A DNA stretch of 64,000 bases from NCBI GenBank assembly GCA_963691705.1, contig OY829538.1, positions 20,114,443 to 20,178,442 of the forward strand, written 5' to 3'. The stretch comes from Viola odorata (lineage: Eukaryota > Streptophyta > Magnoliopsida > Malpighiales > Violaceae). The notes under the pieces were generated by a model that worked only from the letters and a program-made list of their open reading frames with translations, had not been told where the DNA came from and searched no databases. Position numbers and translations under genes: made by a program. The first letter of the stretch is position 1; every line of letters starts with the position of its first letter. Below, one piece after another: positions 1 to 9,548 of this stretch.

Positions 1-341
1 ACTATCAGGATAATAGTATATTTTAATTAAATTTTTATATAATTGATTAAGACAAGCATCTATTCTCCCGTCTCAAACTAAATGACGTTTTTTTTTAATT
101 GATTATTTCAAATTAAATGATATTTTATTATTTTTTTGGGCGATTTTTGTCTAACTTTTTTTATTTACTCCTTGTTATTGAAGAGAAATGATTAGTAGGG
201 TAATAAAATAGACAAATTAAAATAAAATAAAATAAAAAGAGTGCAATGTTAAATATAAATTAAAAAAATATAATTTTTTTTTTTATATATGAAAATATTA
301 AAAAGGTTATTTAATTTCAAACGAAGTATCTATTATTATCG
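1..341. other. AT-rich intergenic DNA
   Basis: The stretch is dominated by A and T homopolymers and has no open frame of note. I see no recognisable feature. It ends at the 10-bp target duplication of the transposon that begins at 352. Confidence 0.6.
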
Positions 342-351
342 GCTTACTCGT

Positions 352-1390
352 GTTAAAAACTTGGGTACAACCGTTGTACTCAGGTCTTAGTACCACTGCA
401 CATGAGAATCGGACACGTCGATAATTGTTTCCACGTCATAATTAACGGTTGCCGTCAATCTCCTTTCTTCTTTCTTTCTGAGACCTTCCTTCCTGTGTAA
501 CCCATCTCCTTTCTTCTTTCTCTCTCTTTCCCTTCCTCCTTTCCCAGCCTCTCCCAAACGAAATTCGACTGCAAGCAAATGCGTTTTAGTGGCAACAGCG
601 GCGACTAAATAAATAAATTCGTTCCTTCCCTTCCTTCCTGGGTAACCCGAACACCCAACCCCTAATCATCTCAATCGATCTCTGTTATTAGCAGCCTCCC
701 AAACGAAATTAATTTTGTTCGGTTCGTTTCATAGATCGGAGTAAAAGTTCGGCCAAATATCTGCGTTTTCCGATTGGTTGGTTAGTTTTTCTGTTTTCGT
801 TCTCTATTCTTTCAATTAATTTCAGTTTATTTATTTATTTAGTCAATTAATTTCAGTTTATATAAATAAATATGTGTGTAATTTGATTAGTTTGTTGGTA
901 ATAAATTTCTGTTTTTTCTCTTTTTATAATTGTGTCAAATAAGAGAGGTAATATGGATAAAACTTGGGTTCTAAATGTTTGCCCTACTGATGTTTGATAA
1001 AATGCCTAGCAGAGGTTAGAGGACTCTTTATGCATCTAAAATCTTGTTACTTGCTTAAAGTCGACGTTGCAAGCAACAAGAGGAAAAAACATGGGTTTCA
1101 GTTTCTAGGTAGTCTAGATCTATGAGTTGAAGAGAACATGTATATTGCCAACTAAATGCTTCGACTCTGGCAATAATTTTGAGTATCAATTTAACTTGGT
1201 TTCTATTATGCTGCTGGTAGCTCAGAAAGTTAGAATTCTGACAAATTGTGCATGGCCTTACATTTTCCTATAGTGTTGTCTAACGCGGCTATTGCAAATT
1301 CTTGGACAGGGATTAACATGGCTTCTTCCAGAGCGGTTTTCTGAATCAGAGATAGGACCAGAAGCAGGTTTTGTGATTTTTGGTAACATT
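352..1390 (+). repeat. Left inverted arm of the MULE
   Basis: The reverse complement of 2484-3511 matches this arm throughout, from the GGGTACAAC terminal block to the segment around 1320-1390. It looks like promoter, 5' UTR and first intron of a plant gene: pyrimidine-rich tracts near 460-680, then T-rich intron-like DNA. Confidence 0.85.
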
Positions 1391-1519
1391 TTCGTCTTCA
1401 GGTTGTTATGCTCTACATAAACATGTTCTGATGTTGTTTGCTAAGGGTGTTTAGGAGAATGTGTTAGAGATGATTATTAATGGATGTGCTGTTATTAATT
1501 ACTTGGGTATGGTTGTTAG

Positions 1520-1886
1520 GCTGTGTTGGTTGCTGGTGATTGCGTTCCGAAATGGTTAACGAGGCATCTGCCGAATCTTGCTGCATCAAGGAAGGTGCCA
1601 TTGATATTTATCAAAGATAAGAAGGGAGGATCTTTAAGGTTGGGTGAACTTGTTAAACTCAAAACAGCAATTGTCATTGGAATGAAAGTAAGTGGCTTTT
1701 AGTTGTTTAATCCTCTCGTGGAAGAAAAAATTCTGTTCTGGGGTCATTTTGTTGAGATTGTTTAATGTTCTGTAATTTTTTCTGTAGGACAAAAGAAATG
1801 CTATAAACCAGGTTGTGGAGGAGATCCTACGCGGAGATGAAATCAAACTAGGAGGAGATGAACCAGCAGAACTGACTCAAGAATAA
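1520..1886 (+). pseudogene. Captured L7Ae/RPP38-like gene fragment with intact intron
   Basis: Two exons read in one frame. Exon 1 (1520-1687, 56 codons) follows a TTGTTAG acceptor. A 100-bp intron (1688-1787) starts GTAAGT and ends TTTCTGTAG. Exon 2 (1788-1886, 33 codons) ends at TAA. The product reads like an L7Ae/L30e/Gadd45-fold RNA-binding domain: VPKWLTRHLPNLA, then VPLIFIKD, then the family-typical LRLGELVKLKTA, where L-G-x-L-V-x-x-K-T is the L7Ae hallmark. Ribosomal L7Ae, NHP2 and RNase P subunit p38 share this fold; the wording is closest to a p38-like plant protein, but that is recall, not a search. Upstream exons are missing and no start codon is in frame, so it is a 3' gene fragment captured by the MULE. 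Confidence 0.7.
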
Positions 1887-1907
1887 TGCCCGAGTGCTGC
1901 AAAGTTT

Positions 1908-1976
1908 TTGTTACCAGGTTGTGGACAAAAGAAATGCTATAAACTGGGGTAAATGAACCAGCAGAGCTTGTTTTGT
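1908..1976 (+). repeat. Partial duplicate of captured exon 2
   Basis: The block ACCAGGTTGTGGACAAAAGA followed by AATGCTATAAAC repeats the words of exon 2 (1783-1830) in a permuted order, then continues into AACCAGCAGAGC, also an exon-2 word. This suggests a small internal rearrangement of the captured gene. Confidence 0.55.
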
Positions 1977-2280
1977 GAACTTTTAGGTCCGAATCAGTCT
2001 GTAAGTCCAGAGCTAAAGAGTATCGTGCCCCACTTTGGGCTTAAAGCTTATTTTGTGAACATCCACATCTTCAAAACTTTGTTGATGAGGTCTGTAAAAG
2101 CTTAATGTTTTGTATCTGAACTCCATTGTTGTACTCGGTTTTTTAGTGAGAATGTAGAGCAATTTCAGTATAATGCTTCTTGTACAGGAATAGTTGTATG
2201 AAGATGATTTCAGTTAAATAAATCATATTTTAGGCGCATTCAAATGGTCGATTCAGTGCAAACATGGTTACAATGATCTT

Positions 2281-2529
2281 TTGACAGTCGATGAACAAAT
2301 CGGCATAATTCACCACTTCTCCGATAGTGAGGAGGAAACAAAGCTCTACTTTAATGTTACAATCCCCAGCTCTTCCTTATTGAGATGGTGTGGTTCTGAG
2401 CACTTCAGTGATGAAAGCACTTTCAGTGATTATGCCCAGAATAGCTCACATGGGAAAACAAAAATCCCTAACAAGAAGCAGCCAATGTTATCAAAATTTC
2501 ACAAAATCTGCTTCTGGTCCTATCTCTGA
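2281..2529 (+). other. Possible second captured coding segment
   Basis: An 82-residue open frame of acidic, serine-rich composition (SDSEEETKLYF, FSDESTFSDYA) lies in the MULE core and runs into the right arm. Composition looks protein-like rather than random AT-rich translation, but I recognise no family and see no promoter or splice evidence. It may be part of another acquired exon or chance. Confidence 0.25.
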
Positions 2530-3511
2530 TTCAGAAAACCGCTCTGGAAGAAGCCATGTTAATCCCTGTCCAAGAATTCGCAATAGCCGCCGTGTTAGAC
2601 AACACTATAGGAAAATGTAAAGCCACGTATAATTTGTCAGAATTCCAACTTTCTGAGCTACCAGCAGCATAATAGAAACTAAGTTAAATTGATACTCAAA
2701 ATTATTGCCAGAGTCGAAGCATTTAGTTGGCAATAAACATGTTCTCTTCAACTCATAGATCTAGACTACCTAGAAACTGAAACCCATGTTTTTTCCTCTT
2801 GTTGCTTGCAACGTCGACCTTAAGCAAGTAACAACCCATGATTTTAGATGCATAAAGAGACCTCTAACCTCTGCTAGGCATTTTATCAAACACCAGTGGG
2901 CAAACATTTAGAACCCAAGTTTTTATCCATATTACCTCTCTTATTTGACACAATTATAAACAGAGAAAAAACAGAAAAATTTATTACCAACAAACTAATC
3001 AAATTACACACATATTTATTTATATAAACTGAAATTAATTGACTAAATAAATAAATAAACTGAAATTAATTGGAAGAATAGAGAACGAAAACAGAAAAAC
3101 TAACCAACCAATCGGAAAACACAGAGATTTGGCTGAACTTTTACTCCGGTCTATGAAACGAATCGAACAAAATTAATTTCGTTTGAGAGGCTGCTAATAA
3201 CAGAGATACATTGAGATGATTAGGGGTTGGGTGTTCGGGTTACGCAAGAAGGAAGGAACGAATTTATTTATTTAGTCGCTGCTGTTGCCACTAAAACGCA
3301 TTTGCTTGCAGTCGAATTTCGTTTGGGAGAGGCTGGGAAAGAAGGAAGGGAAAGAGAGAGAGAAGAAACGAGATGGGTTACTCAGGAAGGAAGGTCTCAG
3401 AAAGAAAGAAAGAAGAAAGGAGATTGACGGCAACCGTTAATTATGACGTGGAAACAATTATCCACGTGTCCGATTCTCATTGGGTACAACTGTTGTACCC
3501 AAGTTTTTGCC
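2484..3511 (-). repeat. Right inverted arm of the MULE
   Basis: This is the reverse complement of 352-1390 with scattered substitutions and small indels. A weak open frame at 3227-3427 mirrors one at 387-578 on the other strand and is only a consequence of the repeat. Confidence 0.85.
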
Positions 3512-3521
3512 GCTTACTCGT

Positions 3522-4218
3522 TGAAGCTTGAACTTGGATCGCCACTGATTGTTTTTTTTAGAAAAGAAATTCAATAAGAATTGCAAAATAATATTTCGGC
3601 CAGCACGTTATTCGACGCGTCCTTTTTAGAGGGACTTATGGCTAAAATTAATTTTCATTTTGATTGTGGGTCTAATTAGTCTTTTTGTTTATGTAAAAAT
3701 TATATATTATATTCGGTATTCTAATTAAGTGTGCATCCAAACCAATAAAATAGTTACATGTAAACGTATCTTTTTAGAGTTTATCTTACAATTATTCAGG
3801 TTTATAGTATTTTTAAAATTCAAAATTTTAAAATCGCTTGATTGGTAAATCACCAACCCTAATGTGTAGTTTCTTTATTAGCTAACGTGAAATGTCAAGA
3901 ATAGTGGTATTCTAGCACTATTTGGGACATGTGTCATCATCCTAAATCATGATGTAGGTAGATCATGATCTATCCAAGTTTTTCCCCTAACGTGAGTGGA
4001 TGAATAAAATGACATGACACACCGAGGATTATAAATTATTCAGATAATTAACCAGAAAAAAAATTAAAGTAGACAGCTTGAGAGTCGCATCATTTTACTC
4101 ATCATATTTTATTACATATTTTAGTACTTTTCATTCGGATTTATTTTCGGTTTCGCGAGGTTTCTTATGCCGATGAATCGAACCATTAAATAAATACTGA
4201 GAAACTCAATTTCATCAT
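3522..4218. other. Intergenic DNA
   Basis: AT-rich DNA without a coding frame or recognisable repeat, apart from a short palindromic patch at about 3950-3975 (ATCATGAT motifs). Confidence 0.5.
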
Positions 4219-4264
4219 AACCGTTGGATCAAGTCAACCATTTGATGGTCAACCATCCAACGGC
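4219..4264 (+). promoter_or_regulatory. Inverted repeat with two W-box cores upstream of the small gene
   Basis: CCGTTGGAT and ATCCAACGG form a perfect 9-bp inverted pair around two GTCAACCAT words (TTGAC W-box cores read on the opposite strand). It lies about 300 bp upstream of the TATA box at 4521. W-boxes bind WRKY factors, so stress-responsive control is plausible but inferred. Confidence 0.4.
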
Positions 4265-4520
4265 TGTGTCTTTTTCTTCTTCAAACCTTGCCATTTCCTT
4301 CTTTTCTTCTTCCTCCTCCCATGAATTTCCTCAGCCAAGCTTTCACTCTGGGCTAGTGAGCTTGGTAAAAAAAAATTACCGCTGGATCCGTAACTGTGAG
4401 CATCCTTAGTTCTAAATTAGTGAGCTTAGAGAGATGTGGTTCGTAACTTTTTTTTTATATATAAAAAAATAGATTAATATATGTTCCCCCCAACACACAC
4501 CTTTTCTCGTGCCATGATGT

Positions 4521-4528
4521 CTATAAAT
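4521..4528 (+). promoter_or_regulatory. TATA box of the small gene
   Basis: CTATAAAT lies 71 bp upstream of the ATG at 4592, which leaves room for a 5' leader of about 40 bases. Confidence 0.6.
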
Positions 4529-4591
4529 TGAAGGATGGTGATGGAGATGGATGCCATTGCACATCAGAGAATACAGAGCATATAGATCAAT

Positions 4592-4834
4592 ATGGGAGGA
4601 TACAGAAGGAAATCGTCATCATGGTCGTCGTGCTTGAACATCTCCATATTCAACATTTTCAAGTGTTGCTATTCAAGGCATGGGAGCGATGACGTCATGA
4701 GTACTGCAGATGGATTCTATGCGAGAAGGATGCGCCTAAGTGATGATCAGTACATGTATGGCGAAGCAGGGATTGTTGATGGTAGGGCCTCTGCGTTCAT
4801 TGCCAGGTTCTATGAGACTCAATCGTGTTCCTGA
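4592..4834 (+). CDS. Small plant-specific protein (80 aa), single exon
   Basis: An 80-residue protein without a signal peptide or membrane helix. The N-terminus is basic and serine-rich (residues 1-20, then CCYSR near 27-31). The C-terminus carries a DGRASAFIARFYE block (residues 63-75), which I associate with a family of short plant proteins ending in D-R/G-x-A-x-x-F-I-x-x-F. Their biochemical role is not known to me. The gene looks real: a TATA box at 4521, a start codon 71 bp downstream, no intron, and an AATAAA signal at 4906 about 70 bp after the stop. It is the only ordinary host gene I can support in the window. It is flanked by transposons on both sides and has promoter W-box cores, suggesting inducible expression. 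Confidence 0.75.
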   Translation: MGGYRRKSSSWSSCLNISIFNIFKCCYSRHGSDDVMSTADGFYARRMRLSDDQYMYGEAGIVDGRASAFIARFYETQSCS

Positions 4835-4905
4835 TCGATCCAGAGTACCAAAAACTCTTGCTCTCTCTAGTCTAGTTGATTTGTTGTTATGTATTAATGT
4901 CAGAC

Positions 4906-4911
4906 AATAAA
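4906..4911 (+). terminator. Poly(A) signal of the small gene
   Basis: AATAAA lies 72 bp after the stop codon at 4834, a typical plant near-upstream element. Confidence 0.55.
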
Positions 4912-5042
4912 ACTATTTAATTAAATAATGTCTCAATCGCTATTGTTGTATTATCCTCCTAATTAATTTACTTTGTTCTTATGCATGTAGTGCTTTCATG
5001 TATAGACTTCTCTAGCTCCACAAGACTGAGTTGCATGTAGAT

Positions 5043-7170
5043 CCGTGTTGGTTCGGTCCGGTTAGAACTGGACCGAACCGGTAATTGGCGATTCTGGTTG
5101 GAATGGAACCGGACCGGACCGGACCGGGCCGGACTTTACAGTCCAGTTCGGTCCGGTTCTAATTTTCCCAATTCTTTCCGGGCCGGTTCTCGGTTCTGGC
5201 CCCATGTTTTTTTATATTTTTAATTATTTTTTGCTGCTGGCTGACGAAAAGAGAGAGCCAGAGAGGTAGAGGCAGCCGGCAACTGAGACTGACGACGACG
5301 AGAGGGAGGAAGCCGGCGTCGTTTTGGTTGACGAAAAAAGAGAGGCAGAGAGGTACTGCGGTTGAGCGGCGAGAGATCTGAGCGTCTGGGTCAATAATAC
5401 CATTAAAACAACATTGTTTCAGGTTGTTATTTAGGGGGGAAAAGGAGAAAAAACGTTCTCTTATACAGGGCTCGGGAATTGGAAAATCAACCATGTTAAA
5501 GAAGAAAAGAATAGAAGAAGCTTAACCCATAGAAACAGATGGAAATAGATCTAGGCTTTTTGTGTGGATGTGTGAGAGAGATGTGAGAACTAGAAGGTGT
5601 GGTGGCTGTGGATGTGGCTATGAGAGGAGGAGGCGGCGACTTAAATTTTAGGGCTTTAAAATCTTTAGGATGTGGGTTGCTGCCATGTTGACTTTTATTT
5701 GGAAAGGGATACTAAACACGACAACGTTTTGGTTGTATTTTTTGTTTGTTTGTATGCCAAGTTCCCATACTCTATTTAATATTTATTTATTTTTATGTTA
5801 AACCACACCGTTTTGATTTAAAAGACGCGTTTTAATTAAATTTAAAAGTATAAAAAAAGACATTTAGTTACTTTAAAAAAAAGAATAAATTAATAATTAA
5901 TAGTAATATTATTAGTATGTGTCGTATTATTGATAATTAATGATCTTAATTTATACATATTAACAATATAAATGGCTATTATAAATTTTTCTATTTGTTG
6001 GGTCTTACTAGTTACTATGGAGAAAATATTTTTTCCTCATAATAATTCTTATACAATTTCCTTAATAAAAATTTATATTTAAAATAATAAATAAGAGAAA
6101 AAAATGAGGACATTTAATTAAGTTTAAAAGGAAGAAAGGAAAAATTATTAAAATTTTCTATTTGTTGGTTCTTACTAGTTATTACGGAAAAAATATTTTT
6201 TTCTCATAATAATTCTTATACAACTTTCTCAATAAAAATTTATACTTAAAATAACAAATAAAAGAAAAAAAATGAGGAGTTTTAGTTAAGTTTAAAAGGA
6301 AAAAAGGAAAAATTATTAAAAATTTCTATTTGTTGATTCTTACTAGTTATTACAGAGAAAATATTTTTTCTCATAATAAATTCTTATACAACTTTCTCAA
6401 TAAAATTTTATACTTAAAATAACAAATAAAAGAAAAAAATGAGGAATTTTAGTTAAGTTATTAAAATTTTCTATTTGTTGGTTCTTACTAGTTATTACGG
6501 AGAAAATAGTTTTTTCCTCATAATAATTCTTATACAACTTCCTTAATAAATTTTTATATTTAAAATAACAAATGAAAAGAAAAAAATGAGGACTTTTAGT
6601 GAAGTTTAAAAGGAAAAAAGAAAAATTTTAAAATTTTCTATTTCTTAGTTCTTAGTCTTACTAATTACTACGGAGAAAATATTTTTTCCACATAATAATT
6701 CTTATATAACTTCCTTAATAAAAAATTCTATTTAAAATAATAAATAAAAGAGAAAAAATGAGGACTTTTAATTAAGTTTAGAAGAAAAATAAAAGATGAG
6801 GAGTTAAGTTTAGAAAACTTCCGTAATAAAATTACATATTTAAAATAACAAATAAACAAAAAAAAATGAGGACTTTTAGTTAAGTTTATAAAGAAATGAT
6901 TAATTTTTTTTTTGGTTCTTCCTAGTTACTAGGGAGACAATGTCTTTTACTCATAATAATTCTTATATAACTTCCTTAATAAAATTTTCTATTTAAAATA
7001 AAAAAATAAAAGGAAAAAATGAGGACTTTTAATTAAGTTTAAAATAAAAAAATGATGAATTTTAATTAAGTTTAGAAGAAAAAAAGAACCGGTTCGGTTC
7101 ACTTTTTTTTATAAAAAAAAACCAGATCGAACCGGCTGTTCCGCTTCGGGCCGATTTTTATACACCTCTA
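5043..7170. mobile_element. hAT-like non-autonomous element
   Basis: A direct repeat CATGTAGAT flanks the element (5034-5042 and 7171-7179). Both subterminal regions are rich in GGTTCGGTCCGG-type words in opposite orientation (5050-5160 and 7085-7160), a pattern common in plant hAT-type elements. The right end read inward is TAGAGGTGTATAAA, close to the TAGxGGTG ends of plant hATs; the left end is degenerate (TCCGTGTTGG). The 9-bp match can be read as the usual 8-bp hAT duplication plus one base. No transposase is present. The interior contains a GC-richer 0.5-kb left block and an array of tandem repeats. Confidence 0.6.
5985..7085. repeat. Tandem repeats of about 167 bp inside the hAT-like element
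   Basis: The word CTATTTGTTGGTTCTTACTA recurs with small changes at about 5991, 6158, 6326, 6471, 6638 and 6910 (the last degenerate). Each copy continues with CTCATAATAATTCTTATA and AATGAGGACTTTTA. The period is about 167 bp, with one 145-bp unit, and the copies are diverged. Confidence 0.8.
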
Positions 7171-7187
7171 CATGTAGATGATTAATT

Positions 7188-7693
7188 GGGGGTTAATAAC
7201 ATTTTTCTTCCCTTTACTTTTTAAAATTATGTAATGTCATCCCTCTATTAGATTAATATACATCTCTAGTCCCTCTATTTTTCAACGTTAAACATTTTTA
7301 CAACCTCTCTGTTAAATGTTTTGATATAGTGCAAATCTCCGTTAAAGTCGCTGATGTGAGGTAAATTTTCATAAAAAGATATTTCTGCTTCCTCATTGTT
7401 TTTTTTATAAAAATTATTCTTTTAAAACTGTAGTTTTCTTGTTCTTTTAGGCATTCATTTATTTATTTACCGGAAAATATTTTTAAATTATATTTATTAA
7501 ATTATTATTATTATTATTATTTACATGTCATCATGTCATGTAGGTGTATTTAGTGTCACGTTATTTAAGTTAACGGAAATCTACGCTACATTAGCTACTT
7601 TAATAAAAAAATGCTGAAAATATCTAACGCTGAAGAATAAAGAGACAAAAAATGTACATTAATCTGGATGATATAAAACAATTGAGAATGTAA
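7188..7693. mobile_element. MITE-like element of about 0.5 kb
   Basis: The first 170 bp and the reverse complement of the last 170 bp align: ATTAATATACATCTCTAGTC on the left against ATTAATGTACATTTTTTGTC from the right, followed by CAACGTTAAACAT against CAGCGTTAGATAT. No coding capacity. The termini are approximate because the next element begins within a few bases of the right end. Confidence 0.5.
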
Positions 7694-9287
7694 GGGTAAT
7701 TATGGAAAGGCCCTCTGTACTATCACGAAAAACAGAAACTTCTTCTGTTTTTTAGATTTTTTATTCCGCTTCCTCTGAACTTTGGGTCAACTATAGGTCC
7801 TTCTGTTAGTCAAACTAACAGACGTAAATTTTGACCCTTTTCTACCGGTTGCAAGGTTTTTCCTTCCCGGTTAACATTCTTCCTTCCTCTGACAACCTGC
7901 TTTTTCTTTTCTTTTTTCTGAATTGGGTTTTCTTTTCTTTTTTCAAAATCATTTCTTCCTCTCTCTCTGCTCATCTTTTTTCAAAATCACTTTTCTCTCC
8001 CCTACCCAATCCTTAAATCACCATGACCATCATCACTGAACCATTTTCTTCATTAATTCCCTTGTTTTCAAAATCACTTTTCTCTACCCTAATTTTTGAT
8101 TTTGATCTGGATCCAAATCTAGATTTAGATCTAAAATAAAGTAAAGAGCATGGCTATTTTTGGAATTGCGGAAGAGAGGCGCTTGTCGGAAGGAGAAATG
8201 ATCTAATGAGTGTCGGCGGCGGAGGACAATCGGAGGTAGGAGTCGAGATTGGAGGAGTGGATGGCCTCCGCCGGAGGGAAAGACTGGAGAGAAGGGGAGA
8301 GGATTTAATATTTTTCTTGTTCTTGTGTTTAGTGTTGAAGATGATGACTTTGTATTTGTTGTTGTTGTTGTTGCTGCTGATGGTGTTGTTCCATTTGAGT
8401 TGACTGATGATGATGATGATGCATGATGATGCATGACTTTGTTGTTGTCGTCGTTGTTGTTAGAAGAAGCCATATTCATGAATAATAAATTAGAGCCTTT
8501 TTCTTCTCCCAACTGATCTTACTCCAGCAGCTGCTCTTGGAATTATTATTGTTGTTGATGTTGTTTTTATTGGTAAGAGAGAGCAAGAAGGAGAGGAAAG
8601 AATAGAGGAATTGAAATTGGAATTGGAATTGAATGCAGAAATTATAATAAATTGATAATCTGGGTAACAATTAATAATTAAGAAAATGAAAGGACGATTC
8701 AATTAATTGTTCGAGTTTTGGTTTGTGGGTTGACGAAAGAAAGAAACAAATTAAGGAATAAGAAAATAAGAAAGAAATTTTAGAAATTTTAAATTTTTGG
8801 AATGAGAAAAGAAGAAAGAAATTTTGAAAATTTTGGAATAACAAAGTAAGAAAGAAATTTGGAATCTTTGGAATAAGAAAATAAGAAAGAAATAATTTTT
8901 TAATAATTTTTTTTAAAATTTTAAAATTAATTATAGTATTTTTCTGGATTTTTAAAATTACTTAAATTATTTTTTTGTATTTTAAAATTAATTACATTTA
9001 ATTACAAATATTTTTTCTGATCTTTTAAATTAATTAGATTATATTTTTGGATTTTTTAAATTAATTATATTACTTTTTTGGATTTTTTAAAGGGGTAATT
9101 ATTCTTTTCTTTCCAGGTTGAAGCAACCGGTTGGTACAAGTAAAAGAAACGAAAACGGAGCGTTGACTAACGGATGGACTAGTTTTGTAGTTGACCCTTA
9201 GTACAGGAGAGGTAGAATAAAAAATCTGAAAGATAAGGGAGGTTTCTGTTTTTTGCAATAGTACAGGGGGGCTTTCCACAATTACCC
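7694..9287. mobile_element. MULE-like element 1 (GGGTAATT termini)
   Basis: The left end GGGTAATTATGGAAAGGCCC and the reverse complement of the right end GGGTAATTGTGGAAAGCCCC are inverted repeats extending about 160 bp. They continue with CTGTACTAT and, further in, a block containing GGTTGC and CTTCCCGG. The same termini occur in the element at 9549-11207. I could not find a matching target duplication. The interior has a GATC-rich block (8099-8135), a GC-richer segment around 8200-8300 and a Ser/Asn/Thr-rich open frame on the minus strand; the latter could be captured gene sequence. Confidence 0.6.
8084..8512 (-). other. Low-complexity open frame, possible captured exon
   Basis: A 142-residue minus-strand frame with N-terminal Asn, Ser, Thr and His runs and a proline/arginine-rich middle (LPFSPVFPSGGG) lies inside MULE-like element 1. 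Trinucleotide runs can create such frames by chance. I recognise no domain. It may be part of a transduplicated host transcription-factor-like gene, but nothing proves that. Confidence 0.25.
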
Positions 9288-9548
9288 ATTTGGAGAAAGA
9301 TGCCAGCCACCACTTCATTTTCAGCCTTGGATTCAATGTAATTTAAGCCCTCCGATCCGTCTACTTTGACAATTTTTGGTTCTTTATGGCTCTGCCATAA
9401 CACAATGACCCCAACATCCTATCAACATAGCCCACCACCATACCAGCAACTCCTGTCTGTCCATTAAAAAAAACGCTGTTAATTTGGTTTCAACTTCATT
9501 TCTTTAGGCAAATTTTGAATCTGATTCTAACTCTCTATTATATTTTTA
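9288..9548. other. Short spacer between the two MULE-like elements
   Basis: Less AT-rich than its surroundings. On the minus strand one frame reads NGQTGVAGMVVGYVDRMLG, which looks peptide-like, but it is broken within 35 codons. No assignment. Confidence 0.3.

Larger units (their letters stand above)
352..3511. mobile_element. Mutator-like element with 1-kb inverted arms (Pack-MULE type)
   Basis: The two ends are long inverted repeats of about 1.03 kb (352-1390 and 2484-3511) starting GTTAAAAACTTGGG and, on the other strand, GGCAAAAACTTGGG. The flanks carry a perfect 10-bp direct repeat GCTTACTCGT (342-351 and 3512-3521), the size expected of Mutator-family target duplications. No transposase is present, so the element must be mobilised in trans. 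The 1.1-kb core carries a piece of a host gene with an intron (1520-1886), which is the defining property of a Pack-MULE. The arms retain high but imperfect identity, with small indels. Alternative: a Foldback-type element, but the 9-11 bp duplication favours MULE. Confidence 0.85.
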
